Part shown: in pieces, positions 53,937 through 64,000 of the stretch
Position numbering within the stretch: the stretch's first letter is position 1
How the letters are laid out: the number at the start of each line of letters is the position of its first letter
NCBI RefSeq assembly: GCF_001269425.1
Contig: NZ_CP011787.1
Span: 558,001-622,000 of the forward strand
From: Candidatus Palibaumannia cicadellinicola
Lineage (GTDB): Bacteria; Pseudomonadota; Gammaproteobacteria; Enterobacterales; Enterobacteriaceae
Direction of reading: 5' to 3'
DNA length: 64,000 nucleotides
Notes under the pieces: generated by a model
What the model was told of the DNA's origin: nothing
Seen by the model: the letters and a program-made list of their open reading frames with translations, nothing else
Databases searched by the model: none
Program-made: the position numbers and the translations under genes

Positions 53937-54054
53937 AATATGGTAATATCCTGATTTATTTTTATTGCATTTTAATTTATACAATCTTCAATGTTACCAT
54001 TGTTATGGTAACAGAAACTAAAATTTAGTTAAATTACTTAATTAATTTTTATTA

Positions 54055-55386
54055 TCAATAGCATTTCTCTATAGTATCAGCTAAATAATATGCTAAATAT
54101 TTCACTTGAGCTTCATCATAACCTTCTACCAGAACTCTAATAATATTTTCTGTTCCTGATTTACGTAATAATACCCTACCACGATTAGCTAAAGTGCGTT
54201 CAACTTTTTTATACGCCTGGATCACTTGTACTGAATCTAGTTGATTAGTATTACCAATAAAACGTACATTTACTAATTTTTGGGGAAATAGTTTTATATC
54301 ATTACATAAATCATGCAGTGGAATATTTTGACTTACAATAGCTGACAACACTTGTAAACCAGCAATAATTCCATCGCTGGTAGTTGTATGATCAAGTAGA
54401 ATAACGTGCCCAGAATTTTCTGCCCCAATACACCAATTGTTAGCTTGCATGGTTTCTAAAACATAACGCTCTCCTACATTAGTACGTACAAAAGGAATAC
54501 CTAACTGTTTCAGAGAGTATTCAAGACCTATATTACTCATTTGTGTTCCAACAACACCACCAGTTAATTTCCCTTGTCGCATTTTATCACGTGCAACAAT
54601 ATATATAATTTTATCACCATCTACCTGATACCCTAAATGATCTACCATAATAATCCTATCACCATCGCCATCATAAGCAATGCCAATATTAGCATGCTCA
54701 GCTAGCACTATGCTTTGTAGTTTGCGTATATCAGTGGTACCACATTCTTTATTTATATTAATTCCGTTTGGGTTACAACCTATAGTTACTACTTTAGCAC
54801 CTAATTCACGTAATACGCTTGGTGCAATATGGTAAGTAGCTCCATTAGCACAATCAACTACTACTTTAAGACCATTTAGGTTAAGATTTACTGGAAAAGT
54901 ACTTTTGCAAAATTCTATATATTGTCCTTTTGCATCAATTATTCTGCTAGCTTGTCCAAGGTTTTCTGATGCTACGCAAATTAAATTGCTTTTTAATTGA
55001 GCTTCTATTGATTTTTCAACTGTATTTGGAAGCTTAGTACCTTCGCTAGAAAACAATTTAATACCATTATCGTAAAACTGATTATGTGAAGCAGAAATAA
55101 CAATACCTGCTGTACTAAATTTTCTAGTAAGATATGCAATAGCAGGCGTAGGCATTGGACCAGTCAATGAAGCAGATATACCAGCTGCAGCTAAACCAGC
55201 TTCCAAAACTGACTCTAGCATATAACCAGATATTCTGGTATCATGACCAATAATAATATTATTAGAACCGTAACTAGCTAATACTTTTCCAGCTGCCCAA
55301 CCTAATTTTAATATAAATTCAGGAGTAATTGGAGTATAACCTACTTTGCCACGGATTCCATCCGTACCGAAATATTGATTTTTCAT
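54055..55386 (-). CDS. glmM: Phosphoglucosamine mutase GlmM
   Basis: Interconverts glucosamine 6-phosphate and 1-phosphate on the way to UDP-GlcNAc. It has 443 residues (E. coli 445), ATG at 55386. The phosphorylated serine is S100 in VISASHN, the metal loop is DGDGDR in [12 protein letters not shown], and the phosphate-binding loop is RKSGTEN. Two usually invariant prolines are changed (SHNPF to SHNQF and SGTEP to SGTEN). It overlaps folP by four bases (ATGA), so translation is coupled. The pair folP-glmM follows ftsH as in E. coli. Confidence 0.96.
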   Translation of the reverse strand: MKNQYFGTDGIRGKVGYTPITPEFILKLGWAAGKVLASYGSNNIIIGHDTRISGYMLESVLEAGLAAAGISASLTGPMPTPAIAYLTRKFSTAGIVISASHNQFYDNGIKLFSSEGTKLPNTVEKSIEAQLKSNLICVASENLGQASRIIDAKGQYIEFCKSTFPVNLNLNGLKVVVDCANGATYHIAPSVLRELGAKVVTIGCNPNGININKECGTTDIRKLQSIVLAEHANIGIAYDGDGDRIIMVDHLGYQVDGDKIIYIVARDKMRQGKLTGGVVGTQMSNIGLEYSLKQLGIPFVRTNVGERYVLETMQANNWCIGAENSGHVILLDHTTTSDGIIAGLQVLSAIVSQNIPLHDLCNDIKLFPQKLVNVRFIGNTNQLDSVQVIQAYKKVERTLANRGRVLLRKSGTENIIRVLVEGYDEAQVKYLAYYLADTIEKCY

Positions 55387-56219
55387 AAAAAAATTTTTTC
55401 CTTGGCTAATAGTGTATTTTTTACTACAAGCAGTGCTTCTATAGTTTGCTTAACATCATGAACACGAATAATCTGTGCACCTTGCATTGCTGCAATAACA
55501 GCGCAGGCAATACTACCTGATAATCTATCCTCTGGCTGTAAGTTTCCTATCATAGATTTACGTGACATTCCTACTAGGATAGGGAGACCAAAACAATGAA
55601 AATCAGCTAGTCTTGCTAATAAGCAATAATTGTGCGCTAAATTTTTACCAAAACCAAACCCTGGATCTATAATTAATTTATTTTTTTTAATACCAGATAT
55701 TTCACAACTGGTAATTTTCTGTAAAAAATATTCTTTTATTTCTTTGATGATATTATTGTAATATGGTTTTTTCTGCATAGTTAATGGTTCACCCTGTCTA
55801 TGCATTAGGCACACTGGTAATTTACTTTTTACTGCTGCTTCTAGTGCGCCAGGTTTACTAAGTGAGCGGATATCGTTAATTAAATTTACTCCAGCAGCAG
55901 CGCTTTCTCGTATCACTAGAGCACTAGAAGTATTTACAGAAATTAAAATATCGAAACGTTGTACTAACGCAGTAACTACTGGAATGACCCGTTCTGCTTC
56001 CTCATTATCATCAATAACATCAGCTCCAGGACGAGTAGATTCTCCACCAACATCTATTATTTTTGCTCCTGCTTGTATCATACATGCTGAATGATCTATT
56101 GCATTAGCAATAGTATTATATTTACCACCATCATAAAATGAATCATTAGTTACATTCAAAATACCCATAACTTGAGTAAAAGATAAATCTAACGTTACTT
56201 TATTAGTCATCAGTTTCAT
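55383..56219 (-). CDS. folP: Dihydropteroate synthase FolP
   Basis: Joins p-aminobenzoate to hydroxymethyl-dihydropterin pyrophosphate in folate synthesis. It has 278 residues (E. coli 282), ATG at 56219. Most pterin-site segments are present ([57 protein letters not shown]). D96 of E. coli is N96 here (ISVNTSS in place of ISVDTSK) and VTPDSFSDGG reads [10 protein letters not shown]. These are rare changes in a conserved site and may lower activity. FolB is at 35725. 24 bases after ftsH and overlapping glmM. Confidence 0.94.
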   Translation of the reverse strand: MKLMTNKVTLDLSFTQVMGILNVTNDSFYDGGKYNTIANAIDHSACMIQAGAKIIDVGGESTRPGADVIDDNEEAERVIPVVTALVQRFDILISVNTSSALVIRESAAAGVNLINDIRSLSKPGALEAAVKSKLPVCLMHRQGEPLTMQKKPYYNNIIKEIKEYFLQKITSCEISGIKKNKLIIDPGFGFGKNLAHNYCLLARLADFHCFGLPILVGMSRKSMIGNLQPEDRLSGSIACAVIAAMQGAQIIRVHDVKQTIEALLVVKNTLLAKEKIFL

Positions 56220-56243
56220 TATTTATAAATATCAATGATAATG

Positions 56244-58193
56244 TTAAATAACATTACTATTATTAGATAGAATATGGTTCTCGATTAGGTCAATATTGCA
56301 TGGCATATAAATCCATGATTTTATCTTAGTAGTAGCTAAGGAGCTGCTGTTAATTTCACAATTATGATCATCCCAACCTGCTGGTTGACGTACGGAACAT
56401 TTACGTTCCATTAAATCATCAATTTGTGGGGCATCAATAGTTTCATATTTCATCAAAGCATCTTTCATAGCATGTAGAATATCAATATTTTCAGTCAAAA
56501 GTATTTTTGCGCGTAGGTAGTTACGATCAATGATTAACTTTATTTCTTGATCAATAATACGTGCTGTTTCATCTGACATATGTTTAGTTTTAGCAACTGA
56601 ACGTCCTAAAAATACTTCACTATCTTCTTCTGTATACAACAGTGGGCCTAATTTATCGGAAAATCCCCATTGAGTAACCATATTACGAGCAATAGAAGTA
56701 GCTACTTTAATATCGTTAGATGCTCCTGTAGATACTTTAGCTGGACCATATATTATTTCTTCTGCTATACGTCCACCGTATAAAGTAGAAATTTGGCTTT
56801 CTAGTTTTTGACGACTAGCGCTAATAGTATCTCCTTCAGGTAAGAAAAAAGTTATTCCTAGAGCACGACCACGTGGAATAATAGTAACTTTATGTACTGG
56901 ATCATGATCTGGTACTAATCTTCCAATAAGAGCATGGCCTGCTTCATGATATGCGGTAGACTCTTTCTGTACTTCAGTCATTACCATAGAACGTCGTTCT
57001 GCACCCATCATAATTTTGTCTTTAGCTTTTTCAAATTCTCCCATGGAGACTACATTTTTATGGTAACGAGCTGCAAACAGTGCTGCTTCATTTACTAAAT
57101 TAGCTAAATCTGCACCTGAAAAACCAGGTGTTCCACGAGCAATTACTGACACGTTTATATCTGAGGCTAGCGGAACACGGCGCATATGTACTTTAAGAAT
57201 ATTTTCACGCCCACGTACATCAGGTAGACCAACTATTACCTGACGGTCAAAACGTCCAGGACGTAATAAAGCAGGGTCTAAAACATCAGGTCTGTTGGTA
57301 GCAGCGATAATGCTAATACCTTCATTACCTTCAAAGCCATCCATTTCTACTAACATTTGGTTTAATGTTTGTTCACGTTCGTCGTGACCACCTCCTAGTC
57401 CTGTCCCCCGCTGACGACCTACGGCATCTATTTCATCAATAAAAATAATACATGGGGCTGCTTTTTTTGCTTGATCAAACATATCTCGCACGCGAGATGC
57501 ACCTACCCCTACAAACATTTCTACAAAATCAGAACCAGATATAGTAAAAAATGGTACTTTTGCCTCTCCAGCGATAGCTTTAGCTAGTAAAGTTTTACCA
57601 GTACCGGGTGGTCCCACCATTAACACTCCCTTAGGGATTTTTCCACCAAGTTTTTGAAAACGACTAGGTTCTCTTAGGTAATCTACTAACTCGCTTACTT
57701 CTTCCTTCGCTTCATCGCAACCAGCAACATCGGCAAAGGTAGTTGTTATTTTATCTTCTGTTAGCATCCTAGCTTTACTCTTTCCGAAGAAAATGACCCC
57801 TTTACCGCCACCCTGAATTTGCCGCATAAAAAAGATCCATACCCCAATTAGTAATAACATCGGAAACCAAGATATTAATATTGATGCTATCAAACTAGGT
57901 TCTTCCGGTTGTTTACCAATTACTTTAACGTTTTTTGTTAAAAGAATATCTAATAGTTTTGGATCATTGATAGGAATCAATGTCATATAACTATGACTAT
58001 CTTTTTTGGTCACAGTAATTTCACGACCATGAATATGTACTTCCCTAACTTGGTCTTGATTTAATTCGGACATAAAAGTAGTGTAATCTACTTTACGTAC
58101 ATTTGATTCGCTAGGCCCGAAGTTCTGGAATAAAGACATCAGCACTATTGCAATGACTAACCAAAGAATTAAGTTCTTAGCAATGTCACTCAA
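56244..58193 (-). CDS. ftsH: ATP-dependent zinc metalloprotease FtsH
   Basis: Membrane-anchored AAA protease that degrades unassembled membrane proteins and short-lived regulators such as sigma-32. It has 649 residues (E. coli 644-647). Two membrane helices (about 5-22 and 105-123) flank a small periplasmic domain; Walker A GPPGTGKT is at 194-201, the second region of homology follows, and the zinc site HEAGH is near 417. The start is TTG 58193, backed by AGGT upstream; the ATG used as an alternative start in E. coli (codon 4) is ATT here, so TTG is the only choice. 51 bases after rlmE. Confidence 0.98.
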   Translation of the reverse strand: MSDIAKNLILWLVIAIVLMSLFQNFGPSESNVRKVDYTTFMSELNQDQVREVHIHGREITVTKKDSHSYMTLIPINDPKLLDILLTKNVKVIGKQPEEPSLIASILISWFPMLLLIGVWIFFMRQIQGGGKGVIFFGKSKARMLTEDKITTTFADVAGCDEAKEEVSELVDYLREPSRFQKLGGKIPKGVLMVGPPGTGKTLLAKAIAGEAKVPFFTISGSDFVEMFVGVGASRVRDMFDQAKKAAPCIIFIDEIDAVGRQRGTGLGGGHDEREQTLNQMLVEMDGFEGNEGISIIAATNRPDVLDPALLRPGRFDRQVIVGLPDVRGRENILKVHMRRVPLASDINVSVIARGTPGFSGADLANLVNEAALFAARYHKNVVSMGEFEKAKDKIMMGAERRSMVMTEVQKESTAYHEAGHALIGRLVPDHDPVHKVTIIPRGRALGITFFLPEGDTISASRQKLESQISTLYGGRIAEEIIYGPAKVSTGASNDIKVATSIARNMVTQWGFSDKLGPLLYTEEDSEVFLGRSVAKTKHMSDETARIIDQEIKLIIDRNYLRAKILLTENIDILHAMKDALMKYETIDAPQIDDLMERKCSVRQPAGWDDHNCEINSSSLATTKIKSWIYMPCNIDLIENHILSNNSNVI

Positions 58194-58244
58194 GAGATTA
58201 ACCTCATATTAAAACAACTTTAACAATTTTTGCATAATAGAGTA

Positions 58245-58874
58245 TTATATTTTGCGCTCCTTCGCTACAAGGTATATTTCTCTAGAACTAGAACTGGAAG
58301 CATATGGTTTAAAAATTTTTACTTGATTAAATAAAGATAGTATTTTTAGCATCAAATCATCAAACCCCTCTCCATGAAATACTTTTACTATAAAACTTCC
58401 ACCTGGAATCAAAATATCTTGACACATTTGTAATGCTCGTTCTACTAAATAAATAGATTTTGGAATATCTACTGCTGGCAAACCACTAATATTAGGTGCA
58501 ATATCTGACAAAATTACTTGAACTTTTTTATTTCCAACAACACTTTTAATAGTGTTGAATACTTCATTATTGCAGAAGTCCCCCTGTACAAAATTGACCC
58601 CTAATAACGGATGCATCGGAAGAATATCACAGGCAATAATACGCCCTTTACTACCAATTTTAGTAGATACATATTGTGACCAACTACCAGGTGCTGCACC
58701 AAGATCTACTACAGTTATGCAAGAATATAATATTTTGTTAATTTTTTTGTATTTCATTAAGTTTAAACCAAGCACGAGAACGTAGTTTATTTTTTTTGCT
58801 TGTACAACGTATTGATCTTTAAAATGTGCTTGCAGCCAGATTTTTGAATTAGCTGACTTTTTTTTTACAACCAT
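58245..58874 (-). CDS. rlmE: 23S rRNA 2'-O-methyltransferase RlmE with two compensating frameshifts
   Basis: Methylates U2552 in the A loop of 23S rRNA, a late 50S assembly step. From ATG 58874 the frame has 209 residues, exactly as E. coli. Residues about 29-45 do not match the family: they read INYVLVLGLNLMKYKK. In the other frame the same DNA gives LRSRAWFKLNEIQ, matching E. coli GLRSRAWFKLDEIQ. One base more in the A8 run (58790-58797, T on plus) and one base less in the A7 run (58742-58748) restores the family sequence. The lost piece holds K38, the first of the KDKE catalytic residues; D, K and E are kept (LSDIAPN, FIVKVFHGEGF, SSREIYLV), as is DLGAAPGSWSQY. Upstream of ftsH as in E. 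coli. Confidence 0.93.
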   Translation of the reverse strand: MVVKKKSANSKIWLQAHFKDQYVVQAKKINYVLVLGLNLMKYKKINKILYSCITVVDLGAAPGSWSQYVSTKIGSKGRIIACDILPMHPLLGVNFVQGDFCNNEVFNTIKSVVGNKKVQVILSDIAPNISGLPAVDIPKSIYLVERALQMCQDILIPGGSFIVKVFHGEGFDDLMLKILSLFNQVKIFKPYASSSSSREIYLVAKERKI

Positions 58875-59029
58875 TTTTTTCAATAGATTACCATTAATAT
58901 ACTGTAAAAAGATTTTACCAATTATCAGTATTACTTACTTATATTGTTATCATATTGTTCTAGATGTACATAAGATGGCGATAACAGACTAAATTTTCAA
59001 TACCAATATATTAACATTAACAATATTCT

Positions 59030-59515
59030 TTATTCTGAAATATATTCTACTTTTAAAATATGATATTTAACTTCACCACCAGGTGTATTAATAATAACGA
59101 TATCACCCTCTTTATTACCTATTAGACCGCGAGCAATTGGTGAATTAATTGATATCATATTATGTTTAAAATCTGCCTCATCATCACCAACTATCCGATA
59201 GGTTTGTGGCTCTTTAATATTCAGGTTATTCACGCTTACCGTCGCACCGAAAATTACACGGTTACTAGGAGATATCTGATTGATATCAATAATTTGAGCA
59301 TTAGCAAGTTTAGCTTCTATTTCCTGAATACGTCCTTCGCAAAAACTTTGCTGTTCACGCGCAGAGTGATATTCTGCATTTTCTTTTAAATCGCCATATT
59401 CACGTGCTTCTGTAAGATCACGAATAATTTCAGCTCTGCGTATATTTTTTAAGTAATTTAGTTCTTTACGCAGCTTTTCAGCGCCGCGCCTAGTCATAGG
59501 AGTTTGATTCATCAT
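59030..59515 (-). CDS. greA: Transcription elongation factor GreA
   Basis: Rescues backtracked RNA polymerase by stimulating transcript cleavage. It has 161 residues (E. coli 158), with tandem ATGs at 59515 and 59512. The N-terminal coiled coil carries the acidic tip [20 protein letters not shown], and the FKBP-like C-terminal domain has [13 protein letters not shown] and TPGGEVKY. Divergent from the dacB pseudogene as in E. coli. yhbY, between greA and rlmE in E. coli, is missing. Confidence 0.97.
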   Translation of the reverse strand: MMNQTPMTRRGAEKLRKELNYLKNIRRAEIIRDLTEAREYGDLKENAEYHSAREQQSFCEGRIQEIEAKLANAQIIDINQISPSNRVIFGATVSVNNLNIKEPQTYRIVGDDEADFKHNMISINSPIARGLIGNKEGDIVIINTPGGEVKYHILKVEYISE

Positions 59516-59722
59516 AATTAATTATACCTTTACTTTAATTGTAACTCTACTGCTGTAGTAGCTGCTATACTAACGTAATACTATTTTATTGAAAGACTGA
59601 AATACTGTTGGAGTTTGTTGTTACGATTGATTTTATTCCTATAATTAAATTATAATGTACTAGTAACTAGTAGTATTACTATAAACACTGTACACAGTGT
59701 TTATTCATTCACTATAATAATT

Positions 59723-61120
59723 ATGCGTGTTTTAAAAATTATCAAATGCTGCTGTACCAGCTTTTTTATTATATATGCTCAAGCTGCTGTATCTGTGGTA
59801 AACTACACATAATATTTACCAAAAGGTACTAAACTTGCTTTAATTGTGCAAAAATTAGGGGCACAGCAGCCAACTATTGATTAAAATAGTAAGCAGCTAG
59901 CGCTACCAGCTAGTACTATTAAACTATTAACAGCGCTAGCAGCACTACTACAACTAGGACCAAACTATCGATTTAATACTATTTTTGAAGCAAATTTTCC
60001 AGTATCATAAGGAGTATTAAACAGTAATATTATTGCACGCTTTAGCGGTGATCCTACTTTTACTCGTAAACGACTACGTACTATGGTAGCAGCACTACGA
60101 AAACATGGTATAAAAATTATTACTGGTAACCTAATAATTGATACATCGGTATTTGCAATTAATGATAAAGCCCCTGGTTGGCTATGGAATGATTGAATCC
60201 AATGTTTCAGCACTGCTCCAGGAGCAGCTATCATCGATAGACACTGTGTTTCTATTTCTCTATACAGCGGTACTGTAGGTGAAAGAACTTTTATTAGTCT
60301 TTCTTCTTACTATCATGTAAAAATAAAAAAGTACGTACTATTAATAATGAAGCAAAAAATTACTGTGAGCTTGATATTATACCAGGTGAGCTAAATATTT
60401 TTACTTTTAACGGTTGTATTAATCAGCGTTAAGATCCTATCTTACTTAGTTTTGCGTTTTGCAGTACAAGATAGCGCGAGCTATGTTGGTTCGATTTTAA
60501 AGGAAGAACTAAAGCAGGCTAATATACAACTCAATGGTACTATTAAACTAAAAAATAAACCTCCTAATACTCATAAACCTTGTAAGGTTCTAGCGCAATC
60601 TTTTTCAGCCCCATTACATGATTTATTACATCTTATGTTCAAAACATCAGATAATTTGATTGCCGATACTATATTTCGTATTATTTTTCATTAATACGTT
60701 AAAGTACCTGGAAGCTGGCGTACTGGATCTGACGCAGTACGTAAAATATTACATCAAAAAGCTAGCATTGATCTCGATAATACAATTCAGGTTGATGGAT
60801 ATGGTTTATCACGCTTAAATTTAATTTCTCCATCTACTATGATGAAAGTTCTGCAATATATTGGTAATAATGATCAAAAACTAGATTTCATATCTATGTT
60901 ACATTTATCAGGTTATGATGGTACACTAATGTATCGTTATGGTCTACATTAAGCAGGAGTAGATGGTAAATTATCAGCTAAAACTGGATCTTTACAATGA
61001 GTTTATAATCTAGCTGGTTTTCTTACTACTTATAGTGGTAATCGTCTAGTCTTTGTCCAGTATATATCTAGCTATACAGCTTCGCTGCTACCAAATAAGC
61101 ATACTAATAAGTATATTTAA
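59723..61120 (+). pseudogene. dacB: dacB pseudogene (penicillin-binding protein 4)
   Basis: Remnant of the D-alanyl-D-alanine carboxypeptidase/endopeptidase. Similarity to E. coli DacB runs along the full length and in order: ALPASTIKLLTALAAL (S and K of SXXK kept), DKAPGWLWND, FAVQDSASYVGSILKEELKQA, SDNLIADTIFR, GSDAVRKIL, DGYGLSRLNLI and AKTGSLQ. It is interrupted by stops at 59882, 60008, 60194, 60692, 60950 and 60998, and by at least two frame changes, one between 60320 and 60350 and one near 60440-60460. The three active-site motifs survive, so decay is recent. An 80-codon open piece at 60452-60694 is only a fragment of it. Located between greA and obgE, as in E. coli. Confidence 0.95.
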
Positions 61121-61213
61121 TTAATTAATTTTTAATATAGGCTATATAAAGATTTATATAAAAATAACTAAATTAGTTTAATTACACACTTTAAGTATTA
61201 ATTTAAAAAATCT

Positions 61214-62597
<1,384 letters not shown>

Positions 62598-62624
62598 GAG
62601 TTTATTTTCTTTTGTTGAGTTAAG

Positions 62625-62936
62625 TTAAAAGCTTACACTGGTAACTTCAACGTCAGTAAACCACTGACGATGACCATGATGCTTGCGGAAGTGTTTGCGA
62701 CGACGAAACTTGACAATTTTTAATTTATCACTACGACCGTGATTAACTATTTTTGCAATAATTTTACCATTATTAACAATCGGACTACCGATATAAATAT
62801 GATTACCACTATTTATCATCATAATTTTATCAAATTCCACAGTATTACCAGTTGCAATGTTTAGCTTTTCAAGGCGGATAGTTTGACCTTCACTTACTCG
62901 GTATTGTTTACCACCACTTTGAAAAATGGCGTACAT
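62625..62936 (-). CDS. rplU: 50S ribosomal protein L21
   Basis: Large-subunit protein contacting 23S rRNA domain II. It has 103 residues, as in E. coli, starting at ATG 62936 ([20 protein letters not shown]); the basic segment [16 protein letters not shown] near the C-terminus is intact. First gene of rplU-rpmA(-obgE), divergent from ispB. An eight-pair hairpin lies in the leader (62961-62980). Confidence 0.98.
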   Translation of the reverse strand: MYAIFQSGGKQYRVSEGQTIRLEKLNIATGNTVEFDKIMMINSGNHIYIGSPIVNNGKIIAKIVNHGRSDKLKIVKFRRRKHFRKHHGHRQWFTDVEVTSVSF

Positions 62937-62960
62937 AAAATACTCCTTTATAGTGCCCTA

Positions 62961-62980
62961 TTTGTTGTAATAACAACAAA
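62961..62980 (-). repeat. Hairpin in the rplU leader
   Basis: TTTGTTGT (62961-62968), loop AATA, ACAACAAA (62973-62980). It lies 24 bases upstream of the rplU ATG on the minus strand and could act on initiation of rplU-rpmA. No T tract. Confidence 0.4.
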
Positions 62981-63085
62981 ATATGATACGTAGTTATTTT
63001 TTAAAAACAAGTTTTTATTAGTAGTTTTTCAGTACAATTAGCTAAACAATCTATAAGTAAAAATTAATATAATGTTTCAAACAAA

Positions 63086-64000
63086 ATGAATTTTGAAAAA
63101 ATTAATGAACTCATTGCACTGGAAATGGCAAATGTTAATGCTGCTATTAATGATCAACTGTATTCAGAAATTATTCTTATAAAACAGTTAGTTAATTATA
63201 TTATTAGTTGTGGAGGTAAGCGCATCCGTCCAATGATTGTTTTGCTAACAGCTTTAGCATTGAATTATAAAGGCAACCAGCATGTCACTGTTGCTGCGCT
63301 AATAGAATTTATTCATACTGCTACATTACTTCACGATGATGTAGTCGATAAGTCTAATATGCGTCGTGGTAAAACTAGCGCCAATATAATATTTGGTAAT
63401 GCCGCAAGTATATTAGTAGGTGATTTTATTTATACTCGTGCTTTTCAGATGATAATAGCACTAAATTCACTAAGAGTGCTTAAATTAATGTCTGAAGCAG
63501 TAAACGTTATTGTAGAAGGTGAAATAATTCAATTAATAAATTGTAGAGATCCTAATATTACTACTGAAAGTTATATGAGAGTAATTTATAGTAAAACAGC
63601 ACGTTTATTTGAAGTAGCTTCACAATCTTCCGCTGTTCTAGCAGGTGCACTTCCAGATCAGGAAATTGAGTTACGTAATTACGGTCGTTATTTAGGGACA
63701 GCATTTCAGCTAATTGATGATGTATTAGATTATAGTAATAACTGTAATATTTTAGGAAAAAATTATGGTAATGATCTAAATGAAGGTAAACCTACCTTAC
63801 CTCTACTACATGCTATGCGTAATGGGACACCCATACAGTCATCATTTATTCGTCAAGTTATTATGCAACAAGTTAATAGTAGTAAATTAAATGTAAATGT
63901 AATGGATAAAGTACTAGAAACTATGCAACAGTGTGGTTCATTAGAATATACTAGACAATGCGCTGAAGAAGAAGTTGATAAAGCGATTACTTGTCTTACC
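63086..64000 (+). CDS. ispB: Octaprenyl diphosphate synthase IspB (partial, C-terminus outside window)
   Basis: Builds the long polyprenyl side chain of ubiquinone from FPP and IPP. From ATG 63086 the frame is open to base 64000, 305 codons of about 323. GGKRIRPM, the first aspartate-rich motif LLHDDVVDKSNMRRG, GDFIYTRAFQ and the second motif QLIDDVLDY are intact, followed by LNEGKPTLPLLHAM. Divergent from rplU, as in E. coli. Works with UbiK on respiratory quinone. The last residues lie outside the window. Confidence 0.97.
   Translation, partial: MNFEKINELIALEMANVNAAINDQLYSEIILIKQLVNYIISCGGKRIRPMIVLLTALALNYKGNQHVTVAALIEFIHTATLLHDDVVDKSNMRRGKTSANIIFGNAASILVGDFIYTRAFQMIIALNSLRVLKLMSEAVNVIVEGEIIQLINCRDPNITTESYMRVIYSKTARLFEVASQSSAVLAGALPDQEIELRNYGRYLGTAFQLIDDVLDYSNNCNILGKNYGNDLNEGKPTLPLLHAMRNGTPIQSSFIRQVIMQQVNSSKLNVNVMDKVLETMQQCGSLEYTRQCAEEEVDKAITCLT

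Noticed and set aside
60452..60694. 80-codon open frame on the plus strand
   Set aside because: It is a surviving piece of the dacB pseudogene in a shifted frame, not a separate gene.

Overview
This window looks like part of the chromosome of a gammaproteobacterial obligate insect endosymbiont of enterobacterial ancestry. By eye about a third of the bases are G or C. Almost every gene is a single-copy housekeeping or cofactor gene whose closest match I recall is the Escherichia coli orthologue, in short E. coli-order blocks with many genes dropped. There are no insertion sequences, prophage genes or CRISPR arrays. The gene set (riboflavin, folate, NAD and polyprenyl functions kept; murein enzymes partly kept; dacB decayed) and the base composition fit Baumannia cicadellinicola, the sharpshooter symbiont, or a close relative. 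That name is an inference from memory, not from a search.

Layout. 1-14896: mutL (cut by the window start), amiB, tsaE and orn on the minus strand; psd and mscM on plus; the EF-P modification set epmA, efp, epmB; groES-groEL behind a sigma-32 type promoter; aspA. 14980-15844: tRNA-Phe immediately followed by 4.5S RNA, then a 2-Cys peroxiredoxin. 16560-22608 (plus): yajC-secD-secF, then ribD-ribH-nusB-pgpA. 23612-30398: ppa, proS, tRNA-Leu(CAA), nadK, grpE (sigma-32 type promoter), nadB and tRNA-Ile2(CAU). 30465-36942: rpsU-dnaG-rpoD, divergent tsaD, then folB-uppP. 37001-42422: cca, ubiK, ribB, plsC, radA, holD. 42459-59515: deaD, pnp, rpsO, truB, rbfA, infB, nusA, tRNA-fMet, tRNA-Leu(GAG), secG, glmM, folP, ftsH, rlmE and greA, a minus-strand array in E. 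coli order that lacks nlpI, rimP and yhbY. 59723-61120: dacB pseudogene. 61214-64000: obgE, rpmA, rplU and divergent ispB (cut by the window end).

How the genes fit together. The window carries much of the central information machinery: sigma-70, primase, NusA/NusB, IF2, RbfA, TruB, EF-P with its lysylation enzymes, PNPase, the DEAD-box helicase and two ribosome-linked factors, RlmE and ObgE. It also holds the Sec pathway (SecDF-YajC, SecG, 4.5S RNA), protein quality control (GroESL, GrpE, FtsH), cell-wall precursor supply (GlmM, UppP) and vitamin or cofactor steps (RibB, RibD, RibH, FolB, FolP, NadB, NadK, UbiK, IspB).

The most interesting signal is a set of genes broken only at A/T homopolymers. 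secG is cut short at a nine-base run, yet its whole natural C-terminus is preserved in the next frame. rlmE carries two compensating shifts at runs of eight and seven that scramble a segment holding the catalytic lysine, while the correct sequence survives in the other frame. amiB has lost its signal peptide to a one-base shift in a T7A6 tract. This pattern is what one expects if polymerase slippage at homopolymers rescues gene function, a phenomenon described in other insect endosymbionts; assembly error is the main alternative. Other points are a tRNA nucleotidyltransferase that has lost its HD active site, a dihydropteroate synthase with a changed pterin-site aspartate, and four gene-poor gaps with unexplained inverted repeats.
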